Origin: Rhea pennata
Lineage: Eukaryota > Chordata > Aves > Rheiformes > Rheidae
Direction: 5' to 3'
Assembly: GCF_028389875.1 (NCBI RefSeq)
Contig: NC_084664.1
Location: forward strand, 113,467,466-113,531,465
DNA length: 64,000 bases
Shown in pieces: positions 23,600 to 35,839 of this stretch (position 1 is the stretch's first letter; every line of letters begins with the position of its first letter). The position numbers and the translations under genes were made by a program. The notes beneath the pieces were generated by a model. It did no database searches and was not told where the DNA came from. It saw only the letters and a program-made list of their open reading frames with translations.

Positions 23600-24820
23600 A
23601 GAACCCTTTCTAGCTTTAATCTCACTGGAACTGGCTTTGTCCAACCTAATCTCTCTCCTCTACCCCCAAAAATACAATACCTGAACTGCCATTAGTGGCT
23701 CCCTGACTCTCTTGTCAGAGCTGACATGGAAAGAAGTGAACATGAACCAAAACAATCTTAAATCAGTCTAATACTTCTCTCACCTTAGCATCTACAACTT
23801 CCAAGTTCAGTAGGATGGAATTTTAAAAATAAAAATAAAATAATTTTGTACTAACATAGCAAGAAATTGAGCCCTGTTCTTCTTAACCCTGAACGTAACC
23901 CCAGAACTAAGCATAAATTATTCCTTTGCTTGAACCAGCTGCTACCTTAACCTGAAGGAAACTGAGTATTTCAGCCCTCAGTGTCCTAATCCTTACACTT
24001 AATCATCAACCGGAAACTCTTAATTGACTATGAATGAGCCATAAATTATTTGTCAGTACCAGTCATGTTTTCCTGTAGGTCTTGCAGAATTCAGTAGTAA
24101 AACTGAGCCCTTCCTGTTTTCCTGAACCCAAAACCTAATCACAAATCCTTGAAATAAACCTAATTCTACTTTATCCCAGGATAGATCAACTTAAATTCAG
24201 GCTGCCCTTGCTTCACTCTCATCAAACTCCTACAAGCCTGCGAAGATACTTTATTTTCCTGAATTCTTCAGACTCTTGTGAACTGAACCCTAACATTAAC
24301 CCTAACCCTTACATATATCTCCCAATCCACTCCAGCATGAGCCCAAGTAGTGAGCTGTTTTCCCCTAATCACATGAGTCCACAGCCTAATCCTTTGTGCC
24401 TCTTGGATTCAGTAATCTTTTGACTCTTCAGCTCTCTTAAATTCTGGGTTTAAGCCAACCTCTAGCCTGAGCTTTAATCAGAGATCAGAATCTAATTTGT
24501 AGTCATGGCCAGCATCTTCATCCCCTGCTACTTTTCTGAATCAATGCTTTCCATCTGGACCTTTAACTGTAACTTTAGCTTTCATTGCAAGGTCTCACAT
24601 CCAATCCTATCCTGTTACCAAGAAACTGCCCCCTACAGGCAGCAGTCCCATTTTAGCTTTAAGGTTTCTGTAAGAATCCATAAATTCTGATTTTCATGCC
24701 TTACATTTCAGAATCCAAACCTTTATCTCAACACTAGGCTCAGAACTTACCCTTCTCAGATCTGATGCCACAAACCCTTCATCCTTGCAACCCCTAGCCA
24801 TCATCCCATTTCTGTGATAG
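23600..24820 (+). repeat. CCTAA/CTGAA-rich degenerate telomere-like block
   Basis: For about 1.2 kb the + strand is C/A-rich and littered with CCTAA, AACCT, CTGAA, CTTAA and ACTTAC words, typically every 10-30 bases. The purest point is 24286-24311, where the vertebrate telomere unit CCCTAA is recognisable in near-tandem form. No longer unit can be aligned throughout. It could be a decayed interstitial telomeric array or short-unit minisatellite, or a compositional quirk. Short frames here are not recognised. Confidence 0.45.
24286..24311 (+). repeat. Interstitial telomere-like motif
   Basis: AACCCTAAC, then ATTAACCCTAACCCTTA: three to four CCCTAA units, one of them mutated. The orientation is CCCTAA on the + strand. 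Confidence 0.6.
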
Positions 24821-25660
24821 TAGGGCATGAACACATCAAGATCCTGCAATGTTCACCAAGAGAAGAGCTGAGGTTACTGTGGGAAAGAAGGAATGAGATG
24901 GAGATTGCTGGATTATGATTCAGCCAGGATTAAAGCTAAAATTTACTAGCAATATCGAGACCAATGAGTAACATTCATCACTAGTCCCTGGAAGGTGCAT
25001 GGTGCTAGTGTAAGAGCTTCTACCAGGAGAGCTGAATGACTCATGCAAGGTTTGGGAAGGCTGCACCTACCCAGGGATAGTTAATATTCAAGTTGGGGTT
25101 TCCGAAGCATCATGCTCAAAAAGAGTTTTGCAGACTGCTGAGTTTTGCAAAATACCCAGGTCTTGTGGCAGGAGCATCCAATGGCCTATAGTTAACTGGA
25201 GTACAAGCAGGGATCCATGGTTAATGTTTTAGCTAGAGAAAGGATAATTGGTAAGATTCATGCTGCCAAAAAAAATGAAGATCTTGGTTTATTAATGGGT
25301 TTTTCAAGGCCATAAATCTTAGGAGAGATAACGGCACAGGCATAGGAGGATTGCTTATGACAAGCTAGCAGAAATGGAGGTCGCTGGTCTGTAGTTATTC
25401 CAGAACTGGAATTATGGTTTCTGGGTGGAAAGGACTGAAAATTTTTGTTTCTTGCAGTTCTCAAGCCAAGTCCATCCTAAAGCCAAGTTCTGATTTCTGC
25501 TAGGGTTAGAAAAGGCATTGGGCTTGGAGTATGGGATAAGAAGTTGGGGCCAGGGGTGGGGGGTTGAGGTCAATAGAGATGCCCAGGAGTATAAAGGGGA
25601 ACTAATGCTAGAAGTAGAAAATGGCTTTTCATTATTTATTGGCCGCAAAGGGACCATTTT
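24821..25660. other. G-rich counterpart segment
   Basis: Immediately after the C-rich block the + strand becomes G-rich, with words such as GGGTTAG (25504), GTTGGGGTTT (25094) and a G-run cluster at 25546-25567. The switch at about 24.82 kb is visible by eye. No gene is recognised. The segment might be an inverted counterpart of the CCTAA block, but I could not align the two. Confidence 0.35.
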
Positions 25661-25702
25661 AAGTACTTGAATTCACTTGTAGATCTTTGAATTTCAGCAA
25701 TG

Positions 25703-25727
25703 TTTTTTTTTTTTTTTTTTTTTTTTT
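25703..25727 (+). repeat. Poly-T run, 25 bases
   Basis: An uninterrupted T run. A 145-codon frame on the - strand (25659-26096) reads through it as poly-lysine and is not credible as a protein. Confidence 0.9.
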
Positions 25728-26243
25728 CCTAAAATGGGACTGGACATGCTCCCATCCCCAGGGGAGAATGGAAATCATGCAGATGCATGAAGTACTGCTA
25801 CACTGGCAAATTCTGGGTATGTGAGCTTGAAAGAAGCTCAGATTACAGAGGACTGAGTGATGTTCCAGGATTTCAGCAGGGAGGTAACCTGTGTGGCAGG
25901 CACCCAGGCATATAGGTAAGCTGATTCGAGTGGGAAGCCATGCAGTATAGAATCGTAGCTGAAGCACTCCGAGTGATATAATTAACTTGAAAGAGGGATG
26001 CAGCTGCATAAACTTCACATTCAAGCTCACTCCAAAAGGGGCTAACTCATATGATTCAAGGGTGATAAAGGAGCCCTTCTGCATTTGGAGGCACAAAGCA
26101 GTTCATGCTGAGATCCAAGACACAGCTTTCCCATATATGTTGGTGCTCCTTCCCATTTTTGCCCATCTGCCTGTGTGTATTAGCATACCCGTGGAAAGAC
26201 ATAACAAAATTACAGTGTCAACAGTCATGACAGCATTTGACCT

Positions 26244-26246
<3 letters not shown>

Positions 26247-26275
<29 letters not shown>
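26247..26275 (+). repeat. Poly-T run, 29 bases
   Basis: An uninterrupted T run that begins after CCTGAC and ends at GATTACC. No retroposed gene body is recognised on the - strand side. Confidence 0.9.
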
Positions 26276-26279
26276 GATT

Positions 26280-27060
26280 ACCTTTGTGATAGCTCAGGGA
26301 GTGTTAAGCCGGCTGGGCCTTGCGAGCTGTCCCTTCAAGAGACCTGCAACAATAGCTGTTCCTCTCGGGTCGGCCAGCTCAGGGCCAATCTTACTGCTGC
26401 TCTGTGTTAAATACACAAAGTAGAGATATACAGGACAAGTGCAAATATCCTACAGAGATATTAAAATTAGGCTTATATCCTCATCTGATCAAAAGTACCA
26501 TATTATTGAATATAGAAATTTATCCTTTCTAAGGATACCAAAGTGCCAGTTAAAGCACAGAGTAGAAGCACAACATAAAAGCAAGCAGAAATACAAACTT
26601 CAAATGTGGTGATTGGTTGGTGTGGAAATATAAAAAGGGCAGAAGCCCTGCCACAGGTAAAACAATGGCAATATTTGACCATAACTTGTTAAATGCAACT
26701 TTTGGAACAGCATTTTGAATTACCCTACCCAGCCGTGTCAATGGGTTATCTTCCACTGCTCTGTGAAACATGCTGCCAGCGTAAGAACATGTTCAGACAT
26801 AAAAATGCAAATCTACTTACCTAATTAAATTCTCCATAGAGAACTGTATCAAACTGCTTTATAACTGTTACCTTTGTTTTTAATTAACTGTTTACAGAGA
26901 GTAAGACAAATTCTTCTAGATTTGTTTGAGATTAGACCAGGCCCTGCGTTAACTCTTTGTTCTGAGAAATAATATCAGCATTGTGCTGATAGTCACTATT
27001 CACTAGTCGTGAATAAAAAGAGAGTCGGAGGGTCTTTCATGGGAAAAAGAAATGAATTTC
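26280..27060. other. Non-coding stretch
   Basis: The first 120 bases have moderate GC and scattered CpG (26305-26375); the rest is AT-rich. No gene is recognised. Confidence 0.55.
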
Positions 27061-27064
27061 CATT

Positions 27065-27106
27065 TCCTCTCTCTCTCTCTCCCTATTTTTTTTTTTTTTT
27101 TTTTTT
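27065..27106 (+). repeat. CT microsatellite plus poly-T run
   Basis: A (TC)n stretch (about 27066-27082) is followed by CCTA and 21 T (27086-27106), giving a continuous pyrimidine tract apart from one A. Confidence 0.92.
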
Positions 27107-27920
27107 AGTAAGGGAAATATTGTATGAATCTCTTTGAGCCCCTGTATTGCACAGTGGGACTTGGACATGCATCTTCCAGGCTGAAGGAGCTCTTGCTGTT
27201 GCTTCCCCTATCACCAGTGCTTGGAGCCCAGAGTTTAAATGGATTCATGAATTTAAATGCACTCATTTTAAATACAGTCTTTGCTGAAATGGCAGAAAAA
27301 AATGACATGGTGAGATTTACAAGTTTTCAAAGCTAAATCTTTGATGTGCCACCTAACCTACTCCCTTCACAAGCATATGTGCATTCAAGAGCAAATGGAG
27401 TTCCCATTAGCACACGCAGGGAGACAGGTATCAGTGTTCCCAGGATTTGCCCATAGAGACAACGAATGTAAACTACTCTGCAAACCTATGCTGGACACCA
27501 ACACTAAATTATTGTCCAAGTTAGTTTTAAATGTATGGCTTCGACGCATGTAGCCAAACTAAGTCTGCTTTTCTTGCAGAATATACTGTGATAGGAACCT
27601 CCAAAAAGTCAAGGGCAGAGAAGTTCCCCAGGGCGCCTTTGAAAGACTTCCCCACAGACGTTTGTCTTCACCAGCTGTCAGAGTTCAGACATTCCTAGGT
27701 TGCAGCTCATTTTTTGAAGTTCTCCAGGAAGCCCTGTTGCAGTGTGGCCTCAGGGCACTTCTGCTATCTGCTTTTGTTTCACTTGACCACAAAAATAAAC
27801 CAGGAGGGACACCATGAAACCAAAAAAATCTAGTTATTAGCTACCACAAGAGGGTGCAGTTGCATCTTGTTGAATTTGGAGCCAAGAGCAAACAGGATTT
27901 GCAGCAACAGCCGCCTACAG
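27107..27920. other. Non-coding stretch
   Basis: Two 70-codon + frames and an overlapping - frame occur; none is recognised. No repeat is identified. Confidence 0.5.
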
Positions 27921-27929
27921 AAATTCTAA

Positions 27930-28240
27930 CAAAATAATTACAGGAAAAATTTCATCAAGAGCAGTAAAATGAGAGAAAAAATGTATTGAAACATTCTGAA
28001 TGCATTAATTAACAGCACCATTTCTCAGTTGATGTTGGCTATAAAAACTAATGCACTTAAAATTCCTTTGAAACTATAGCCGGATCCATTTGTAATTTGT
28101 TTTCTCTGAGCGAGTGAAGAGCCCGAAGTGCTCCAAAGGGAAGCACTCGGCTATGAAATTCATTCTGCTGTTTTATTTTGGCTTCTCAGACATTCTCAGA
28201 AACAGCATGAGGCAAGCCAAGCATTACTAGCATACATCTG
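27930..28240. promoter_or_regulatory. Possible conserved non-coding element
   Basis: The segment mixes homeobox-like ATTAATTA/TAATTA words with a CpG-containing, balanced-composition core (28108-28155, GAGCGAGTGAAGAGCCCGAAG and GGAAGCACTCGGC) that is free of repeats and simple sequence. Such texture is typical of vertebrate distal enhancers. This is a guess from composition only. Confidence 0.2.
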
Positions 28241-29173
28241 CAATGTCCTGGCTTCGATAGTTAATTGTGAATTTACATGGGTGTGATGAAGCTCAGAATT
28301 GTTAAGTGAATATTTCACATCTGTCTGACTAACAAGGGTCATCTACATGATTGTATCTCTTATTATTAAAGTACCTAATAGACTCACATTGAGGTTAGCA
28401 TCCCATTTTGAAAATTGTATGCAAAGAATAAAAATGTTAGGTGCTTGCAAGGACTAGAAAAATGATCGTGTACAGCCAACCAAACAATCCACAAATCCAA
28501 CAGGCAGTCACGTTCAGATAGCAGGCACAGTTCTGATGTGGTTCGTTTCTGCACTCTTCATGGCCCTGTGTCAATGGCTATACTCGTCACTTCCTGAAAC
28601 ACATGTCACCCAAAGCAGTGGCTCTCCCTCTCTCAAATCACTTCTGATCAATATGGACACTTGTAATACAAGTTCCTGGACTGAGATACAGTGCAGCTGG
28701 CTGAAATCTGAGAGGTGGTGATATTCAGAGTGCTTGACTAGCTGATCTGTTGATCACATCTACTCTTAAATGCAAGGAATTACACGTTTATTACACTCAG
28801 TAAAGCACTTGATTAACTTGGCGAATGGGAAACACAGGCTCTGTCCTGCATCCCCTAGTTGTCAGGATGAAGCTTGCCCAGATCCAAAAGAAACGGGACA
28901 ATATTTGTCATGTTTAAACCAGAAGTAGTCCTGAATTACAGACACTGAGACGGTCATCAATTATGGAAAGTCGGAGGCCTTCTCCTCTACTCTGCAACCT
29001 CTGTGTGCAGTCAGTGACTGAAGGTCTCTTTAACAAAGTCAAGGAGCACAAAATAGCCTAGTAGGATATCCTAACCACTGACATCCTAGAACTCTGACAA
29101 AAGTACATCATCCCATATCTTCCCCAAAAGTACTTATTGTTGCTGTTAAAATTCATTTTGTTCCTTTTTTTAG

Positions 29174-29234
29174 AACTGAATTTTGCAGTACATTTCTGAG
29201 TAACAAATAAAACTGAATTTTGCTGTACATTTCT
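29174..29234 (+). repeat. 24-base direct repeat, 37-base period
   Basis: AACTGAATTTTGC followed by (A/T)GTACATTTCT occurs at 29174-29197 and again at 29211-29234 with a single difference (CAG versus CTG). The intervening 13 bases are A-rich. Confidence 0.9.
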
Positions 29235-29709
29235 AAAGCTAAAAGTAAACAAAGCTTTTGCTTAGTAGTCAGGGATCTTTTTTTTTCCAAAAGCAGCGTT
29301 CAGTTTTTAAAAAATGCCCAGCCTAGCGAAACAGTTGTGAAATTTCATGTGATTTTTCACCTCAAAGGCCTAAGGCTTCTACATTAGTTCTTTTTACATT
29401 ATTTAAGCAAACATAGCTTTTGAGTGCCTCTGTGAAACATCATATTTTAAATGTGTTGAAATGTATTAAGTCATACCATGTGAATTTCATCACATTACAT
29501 TCAAAGTGTATGAAATATATTTACCTTTATACTTACTGTAAAATAAGGAGGCGATATAAAATTCTTACTGATAGGTTGGAATAATCATAATATTCTCTAG
29601 AGAGGACATTTTCAAATGTGCTCAGCTTTGGCTCGACTCCTTTCCTTTATTGCTGCTCCAGAATTTTCTGTCCATGTTTTTTAATAGAAAAGTGGTTTTG
29701 GTAATATTG

Positions 29710-29730
29710 ACTTTTTCCCCAGGAAAAAGT
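29710..29730. repeat. Perfect 9-bp hairpin with 3-base loop
   Basis: ACTTTTTCC, loop CCA, GGAAAAAGT. It is a small perfect inverted repeat in non-coding DNA with no known role. Confidence 0.85.
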
Positions 29731-30515
29731 TGGTTATGCCAAAACAATGTCATGTCCCTTTGGGAAAATAAAAGAGAATTCAAAATGTTTTAAACTATCC
29801 AAGAGAATCTAAATGTTTTGCTTCAGGATGGATTGTCATTACTCACCATGAGTTTGTCACAGTTTAGGTCCCTCAATTTTCCTGTCATCTGGGGTCCCTA
29901 AATGGATTACATTTTCCATGAGGAACACAGAGACCTTTCTAGTGTGTTACAATGATGCACTGATGATGTCCCATGCCCACATTTGAAACCCAAAATATTT
30001 TGGAACTTTCCATGGTTTATTTTTCTTCTCAATTAGAAAACAAAAACAAATATATGGGAAATTATAGGACAGACAATCTGATTTTCAGTAGACTCTGCTC
30101 TCAAAGAACTAGGAATAGGATATTCAGATTCTTGTGCTTTGGAAAATCCCACTTTAACTAAAAGTGAAAGAAAAAAACAAGCATAAGAAAGCACCATGTG
30201 ATCCACACTAATGTAATCTTCAATGTCATATATTTTTCTTCCATTATTTTTCTTCTTTCCATTTGTTTCTGAAGTATTAACTAACCTTGTCCCATTATTA
30301 TGAGAAGATTCACAAATTTATACCATCATTTACAATTAATTCCAGGGACAATGGAGTATCACCTATGTGATATTGTCTGGCTCCCAAAAACCATTAAATG
30401 AAATGTAGGAAACAAAGGTAAAGAATTAAATATGATATTACTTTAAAAAAAATGCTTAAATACTCCCTCCAAAGTTTGGCAGTTCTCTGAAACAACAGGA
30501 TCGATTATTTACAAA

Positions 30516-30537
30516 CAAAAATAAATAAATAAATAAA
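30516..30537 (+). repeat. (AAAT)n microsatellite
   Basis: About five uninterrupted AAAT units. Confidence 0.9.
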
Positions 30538-32405
30538 CAGAAAGAAATATCTTCCTGCTCTCTTTTGTACAATAACTCAAAACTTGGAAAATGTATGTTG
30601 GTAAAAGCCTTTCTTCCTAAAATAAAACAGTCCTTTTTCTGGCTTTTAGTTCTGAATTCATGGCATGTACTTTGCTTTCTCCTGAACTTTAATAGCAGCA
30701 TTTTTTTCCTGTTTTAAAGACTATAAATAAAAAAAAGTTCTGAAAAGCTGTGACAGGTATCACCTGTTTAATCATTTGTGCAAGGAGAGCTTGGGGTTGG
30801 CTCTGTTCTTTTCCCTGCTTGGAAATTAGATCCTAGAGAAGCCTGGTGAAAAGCAGCAGGATAAATCAGGAGCCCAGAAAATGAAAAGGAATCAACTCGG
30901 AAGTAGTGTTTTCCTTATTTATACATGTCTGTATTTTTTTAAAGAATAAGCTTGAGAAAGAAATGGTAGCTACTAAGCTACTACTTTCCCAGAATAATTG
31001 CTGCATGGTGGGAGGTCCATTCCAGCCACACATTCCTATCTAATTGCAAAGAAGTTCTGATTTAGCCTTTGAAGACATGTAATGGAGCATCTCCACTATA
31101 CTTGGCAAGTAGGATTTGTAGCGGGATATGCAGATAGAGTTTTGGGGGGACTCATCTAGATAAGTTCTACTAAATCCCTATATGTGACATTAGGCAGGGC
31201 AGTCTGACCATCAGGTAAAATCTGAAGGAATTACTAATGGACAAAACAAAAGGCACATTCCTCTCATAAGCCTGGCAGGCTTGCTGTATTTCAAACAACT
31301 CCTCCGAGTTTGGAAGAAGTAGTGCTTCTCTACAAAACAGCTGGAAGAGTTACTATTCTCTAACATGAGAAAAGAGAAGATTTTCACATTACAAGTGTCC
31401 CAACAGTAAGGCAAGCTACTACCAAGAAAAAAAAATCTAGGAAGTTGAAGTTGCATGAAGTTGTAGGTAACTGAGAATTTTTACAAACAAAAGAAATAGG
31501 CATTATCAGTTGGTGGAAATGGTGCCAGTCTGCTCTCAATAAATCCAGGTTTCTTCCATCTCTTCATGTCTTTCACATTTTTTAAATTATTTTTTCCATA
31601 GGTGCCTCTTCTACAGTATATGTTACCTCAACTACCTTCTTCATGATTATCTCATTTGTCCCAGCGCAGATTCTTTGGGAAGAATGAAAGAGACTGGGAC
31701 TGCTTCAGCAGTGCAAAGCAGGTAACAATGAGAGAACAAAAGAATATTATTCTGCAGCAGGGTGGGAACTGAAAAAAATGCATGTAAGGCCAAATAAAAG
31801 TTAAACATCGGGGAACCAGAACCGTCAGTTAGTTGTTCCCTATTCCCCACCACAACTGCTGTCTCCCCAGCTATCAATGCAACCACATTTGGGTTTCCAA
31901 AATTCTGAGGCCTCATTCAGAACACTCTTGCTGCAGCTAAAGCGGGCTAAGAAGTCGCAGACTTCCTCCATATACTGTTACTTCTTCCCTTGTATCATCA
32001 GGCACAACTGTATATATGTCACTCCCTAGAAAGGTTCTATCAACATAATCTAGCTTTTTAGAAAACTACTATTAAGAGATTTGAACTGACTTAGATCATG
32101 CTGACAGAACTACAAAACCACAGGAAAAAAATACGCTTGTCATTATGCTGGCAGATCTGAGGGGACCATAACTCCAGTTAAAGGAACAGCGATGAGAAAA
32201 TGGAAGATGGGAGAGAAATAGGCTATGCCAAGAAATAGGCATGACTGTCTGCTGTCCAACTTCTCTGAGCCGTGCACAACATTTGTGTTTATTTGTAATG
32301 GTGAATGCAGTGACAGTGAACAGCTCCACCCAAATCTGAAGGTCCAGTCCAAGAATTTGCTTGGCATCTCAGACTGAGAGGACGATTCGTTTTCTCCTGG
32401 AGCTA

Positions 32406-32430
32406 GTGTGAAAGTAACAAACTTTCACAC
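32406..32430. repeat. Perfect 10-bp hairpin with 5-base loop
   Basis: GTGTGAAAGT, loop AACAA, ACTTTCACAC. The stem is perfect, and ACACAA words follow just downstream. Confidence 0.85.
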
Positions 32431-35143
32431 ATCTTGTTTCACACAACAAAATTCATCTTTAAGTTAAGAAGGAAGGCTTTCTGGTGCCCAAGATTGTCAC
32501 AGACAATTATCCTCAAAACATTACAAAACGTTACAGCAATTAATAACCTGGCACAAAAAAAAATCAGAAGAAATCTTAAGGATTAATATATAATAAAGGG
32601 TACGGTACACAAGCTTGTGGAATCTGTACATCCTCAGTCAGAATTGAGGCTCAGAGGAAAGGACCATACACAGCTTTGAACAAGGCTGGGTACGGGAACT
32701 AACTACTACCAATGAGACAGAGGATGAGCAAATAATTTCAGCTGCAGAGTACTAAAGGTGTTCAAGAGACAAAACAAAGTGAAACAGGAGAAACAGCAGG
32801 GCCGAGTGATGGAGTGGAAGAAGGAAAGGCTGATTAGGAAAGGCTGGTCCCACAGGGCCATCTTAGGACTACCTATGTAGTTAATGCATCTTTCTGAAAA
32901 GACAGCTGTTGAATTCTGTTTCTCTTTGCTCATTTGATGAAGTCATGTGTCAAAGCTTGTAATAGCATGTACATTCAAGAGGTAAAATTCAGGATCCCTT
33001 GGAAAATAACTGAAATTGATGCATACTGATAAAATAGCTCACAGTAAATGTTGTATTAACTTGAAATTTTTCAGCTAATAACATTACTAAGCATGCTTCT
33101 TCCTCAATAATTTCTTAGACAGTCAGCACAATGTACAGGAATAGCGTAATTACTATAACCAATATGTAGATGTGCAAGTCTCCCAAAGCCAGCAGAAATT
33201 GCTCCTTTATACTAGCTGCCAAATGAGGTCAGAAGTCTCTTAAAGGGTGTGAACAGAATCTAGCATTGATGTTAAAACTAAAGCTAACCAGGTCAACTTT
33301 AACACATGTATTTCTTTTTCCCCTGCTGTTTGTTCTTTTCTTTCCTGAACAAGAGTATATGACCTGCTTTGTGAGAAAGGGAGTGTAAGTTCCAAACTCT
33401 TAGAAGAACACAGTGGCCCGATTAAAAGCATTAAGGTTTTCTGGACATGTATGATTTCACAGGCTTCAGATCTTTCATGTGTGAAATTTAAATGAAAGGC
33501 CTGTATCTGTGAGGCTTCCAAGTTAAATTATAAAAGAACCAGAGCTACAGGACATGTAGCTGCTGGCAAAGCAGGGTTTAGTGTTAAGTGTTCATCATAT
33601 ATAACATTGCCCTTGAAACAAAAGCAGTAGCCTATTTTAAGTAACCATAAGCAATACTCATGTGCAGTTCAAAGGAGATCGGATATAAAGAGATAAAGAT
33701 TAGAGTACAGCAATAGGGCTTTCATTATACAGTGTAATCCAGCGTGTCTGATATAACTGGATGTGACACAAATGTAAATAGCAACAGGTTTAGAAGTGTG
33801 GCATTTTCCCAGACAAAGTATAACAAGCTTTCAAGAATAAGTTTAAGTAATTTTGAAAATAGTAAGTTTGAATCACTGTGTTTTTAAAAAAACTCTCACC
33901 ACACTTTCAGAAAGTATAATATGCATAAGTAATTAGTCATGTTTCACAAGATCAGATGGAAATGTTACTTAAGTAAAAATCGAGTATTTGCTCTTGTAAA
34001 CAGATGTAGCAAACACAAAGATCCCTGCCATTTGCAAAGATGCTGGATCATCCTAAGGTGAAACTGGACATTTGTGACAAAAATGTTTTAAAGTTTAACA
34101 TAAAGCTTAAATAAAATGTTTGTTTCAGAATAGGAAGCATTCACAAATCCATCACTTAGTAAATTCACCCTCTATCTCCTCACTGAACTACTATAATCAT
34201 ATGTAATTTGCATTATACCCAAGGAAGATGTTTGACTTTTAAAAATCAACTTTTTTTAAAATAGATTCGCTTCTAGGAATTGACAAAACAAAAACTACTC
34301 ACTTATTTAACTAATTCTTAGAACAATGAGATTCAAAAGAAATATCAATGCTTCAATAAGAAGCTTTGTTAAACTCTCAGTTCTTAGAAATATTTATTTA
34401 AGTGCTTAAAAGTAAGTATGTGAGTAATACTAATTGAGGATTTTAAGAACTGCTTTTTGTAGTATGATCACAAGCAGTGGAAACTTGGCCAATGAATTCA
34501 GGCGATGCTGCTATAAAATGCTGTTATTTTCCACACCTTAATCACCAGTAAGTTATAGCTACGATGCGGCCTTAACTACTATAGTTGTTTATTTCTCAAA
34601 ATGAAGGAATGAATTTAGGCCCAGTGTAAGTTCATCAGAGGGAAATTTGTCTCCTTGTCTTGTGCATTCATACTACCATGGGAAACTTTGCATAGCTATG
34701 GCTCACTGGGTTCCTTTTTAAAAATACCTAATACTATTACATAGTGCTCTATACCTAAAGTAATGAAAAAATCCATGCAATAATTCTATTACTCCAAAGT
34801 CGCTTTCTACTCCCAAGGAAATATTGTAAACCATTACTTCTATTTTATTCCATCATTTTGTTGCTGCCTTGCAAATACAGCAAATAATGAACAAGTAATA
34901 TCTCCATTACATAGAACACCTTTCTACACTCAGTGGAGCATGAAACACAGCTTGCCAACAATTTCTCATCACAATACCAAATTTGTGATTACTTTAAAGC
35001 AATATGGAAGTTAGAACTTTCAGGTAAACAAATGCTATTAGGTCTTCAAGCTCCTTTTACAAATAGTAACAATATATTTAAAAATAAACATAAGCCAAAT
35101 TTGGTATGGGGTACACATAGCCACAAAGTGATTTATGATTATT

Positions 35144-35174
35144 TTCTTTAAAAGAAAAATTTCTTTTAAAAGAA
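35144..35174. repeat. Imperfect A/T palindrome
   Basis: TTCTTTAAAAGAAA is followed directly by ATTTCTTTTAAAAGAA. The 31 bases read nearly the same on both strands with one unpaired base, and they also form a direct repeat. Confidence 0.75.
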
Positions 35175-35800
35175 CCATGTACCATTACAATATTCTTCTG
35201 TTTGTTCCAGTTTTTTGGAAAACAAGCCCACCAACTGTTTTCAAGAATCACTCAGTATTTCCAAGTTACTATATGCCTTTAATACATACTATACATTAAT
35301 CTTTGGCATACACTCTTAAAGCTCTTCAGAAGTTCAATCTGCCCAATGCCTTCAAAATCTCAGGATAAAGTCTTGTATTCCTCAAATACAAATTATTGAA
35401 TCCACATCAGTGACTGAAATATCTTAGTCTGCATTACTCCATCTTTATTCCTCTGCTGCTACTTCTTCTTTTTACTCCTATGCCTCTATTCCCTCTCATA
35501 ACCCCAAAAATACTTCATTTGGCATAACACATACCTGCTTCTACCATTCATCAGGTAATCTGAATCCAAAAAAGTCATTTAGAACTGTATAAGCCTTCTC
35601 CAGAAATTCATTCAGAACTATGCAAATTTTCAGATACCCTACATTTAGGAAGATATTTTGCTTGTATTAATTTCATGTATCTTTATGGTTTTGTTAATGC
35701 CAACCTCAGCAGCAGGATGTCTCCTAAGACACTGAAAATGGAATATATTTGACAAATTAGTGAACACTAAGCCTGTCTAAACTGAACTGCTAGTCAGGTA

Positions 35801-35839
35801 ATTGTATCTATTATTGTATCTATGAATTGTATCTATGAA
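35801..35839 (+). repeat. 13-base tandem repeat, three units
   Basis: ATTGTATCTAT(GA/T) recurs three times: at 35801, 35813 and 35826, with slight unit variation. Confidence 0.85.

Noticed and set aside
25659..26096. 145-codon frame on -
   Set aside because: It reads through the poly-T run as poly-lysine and resembles no protein.
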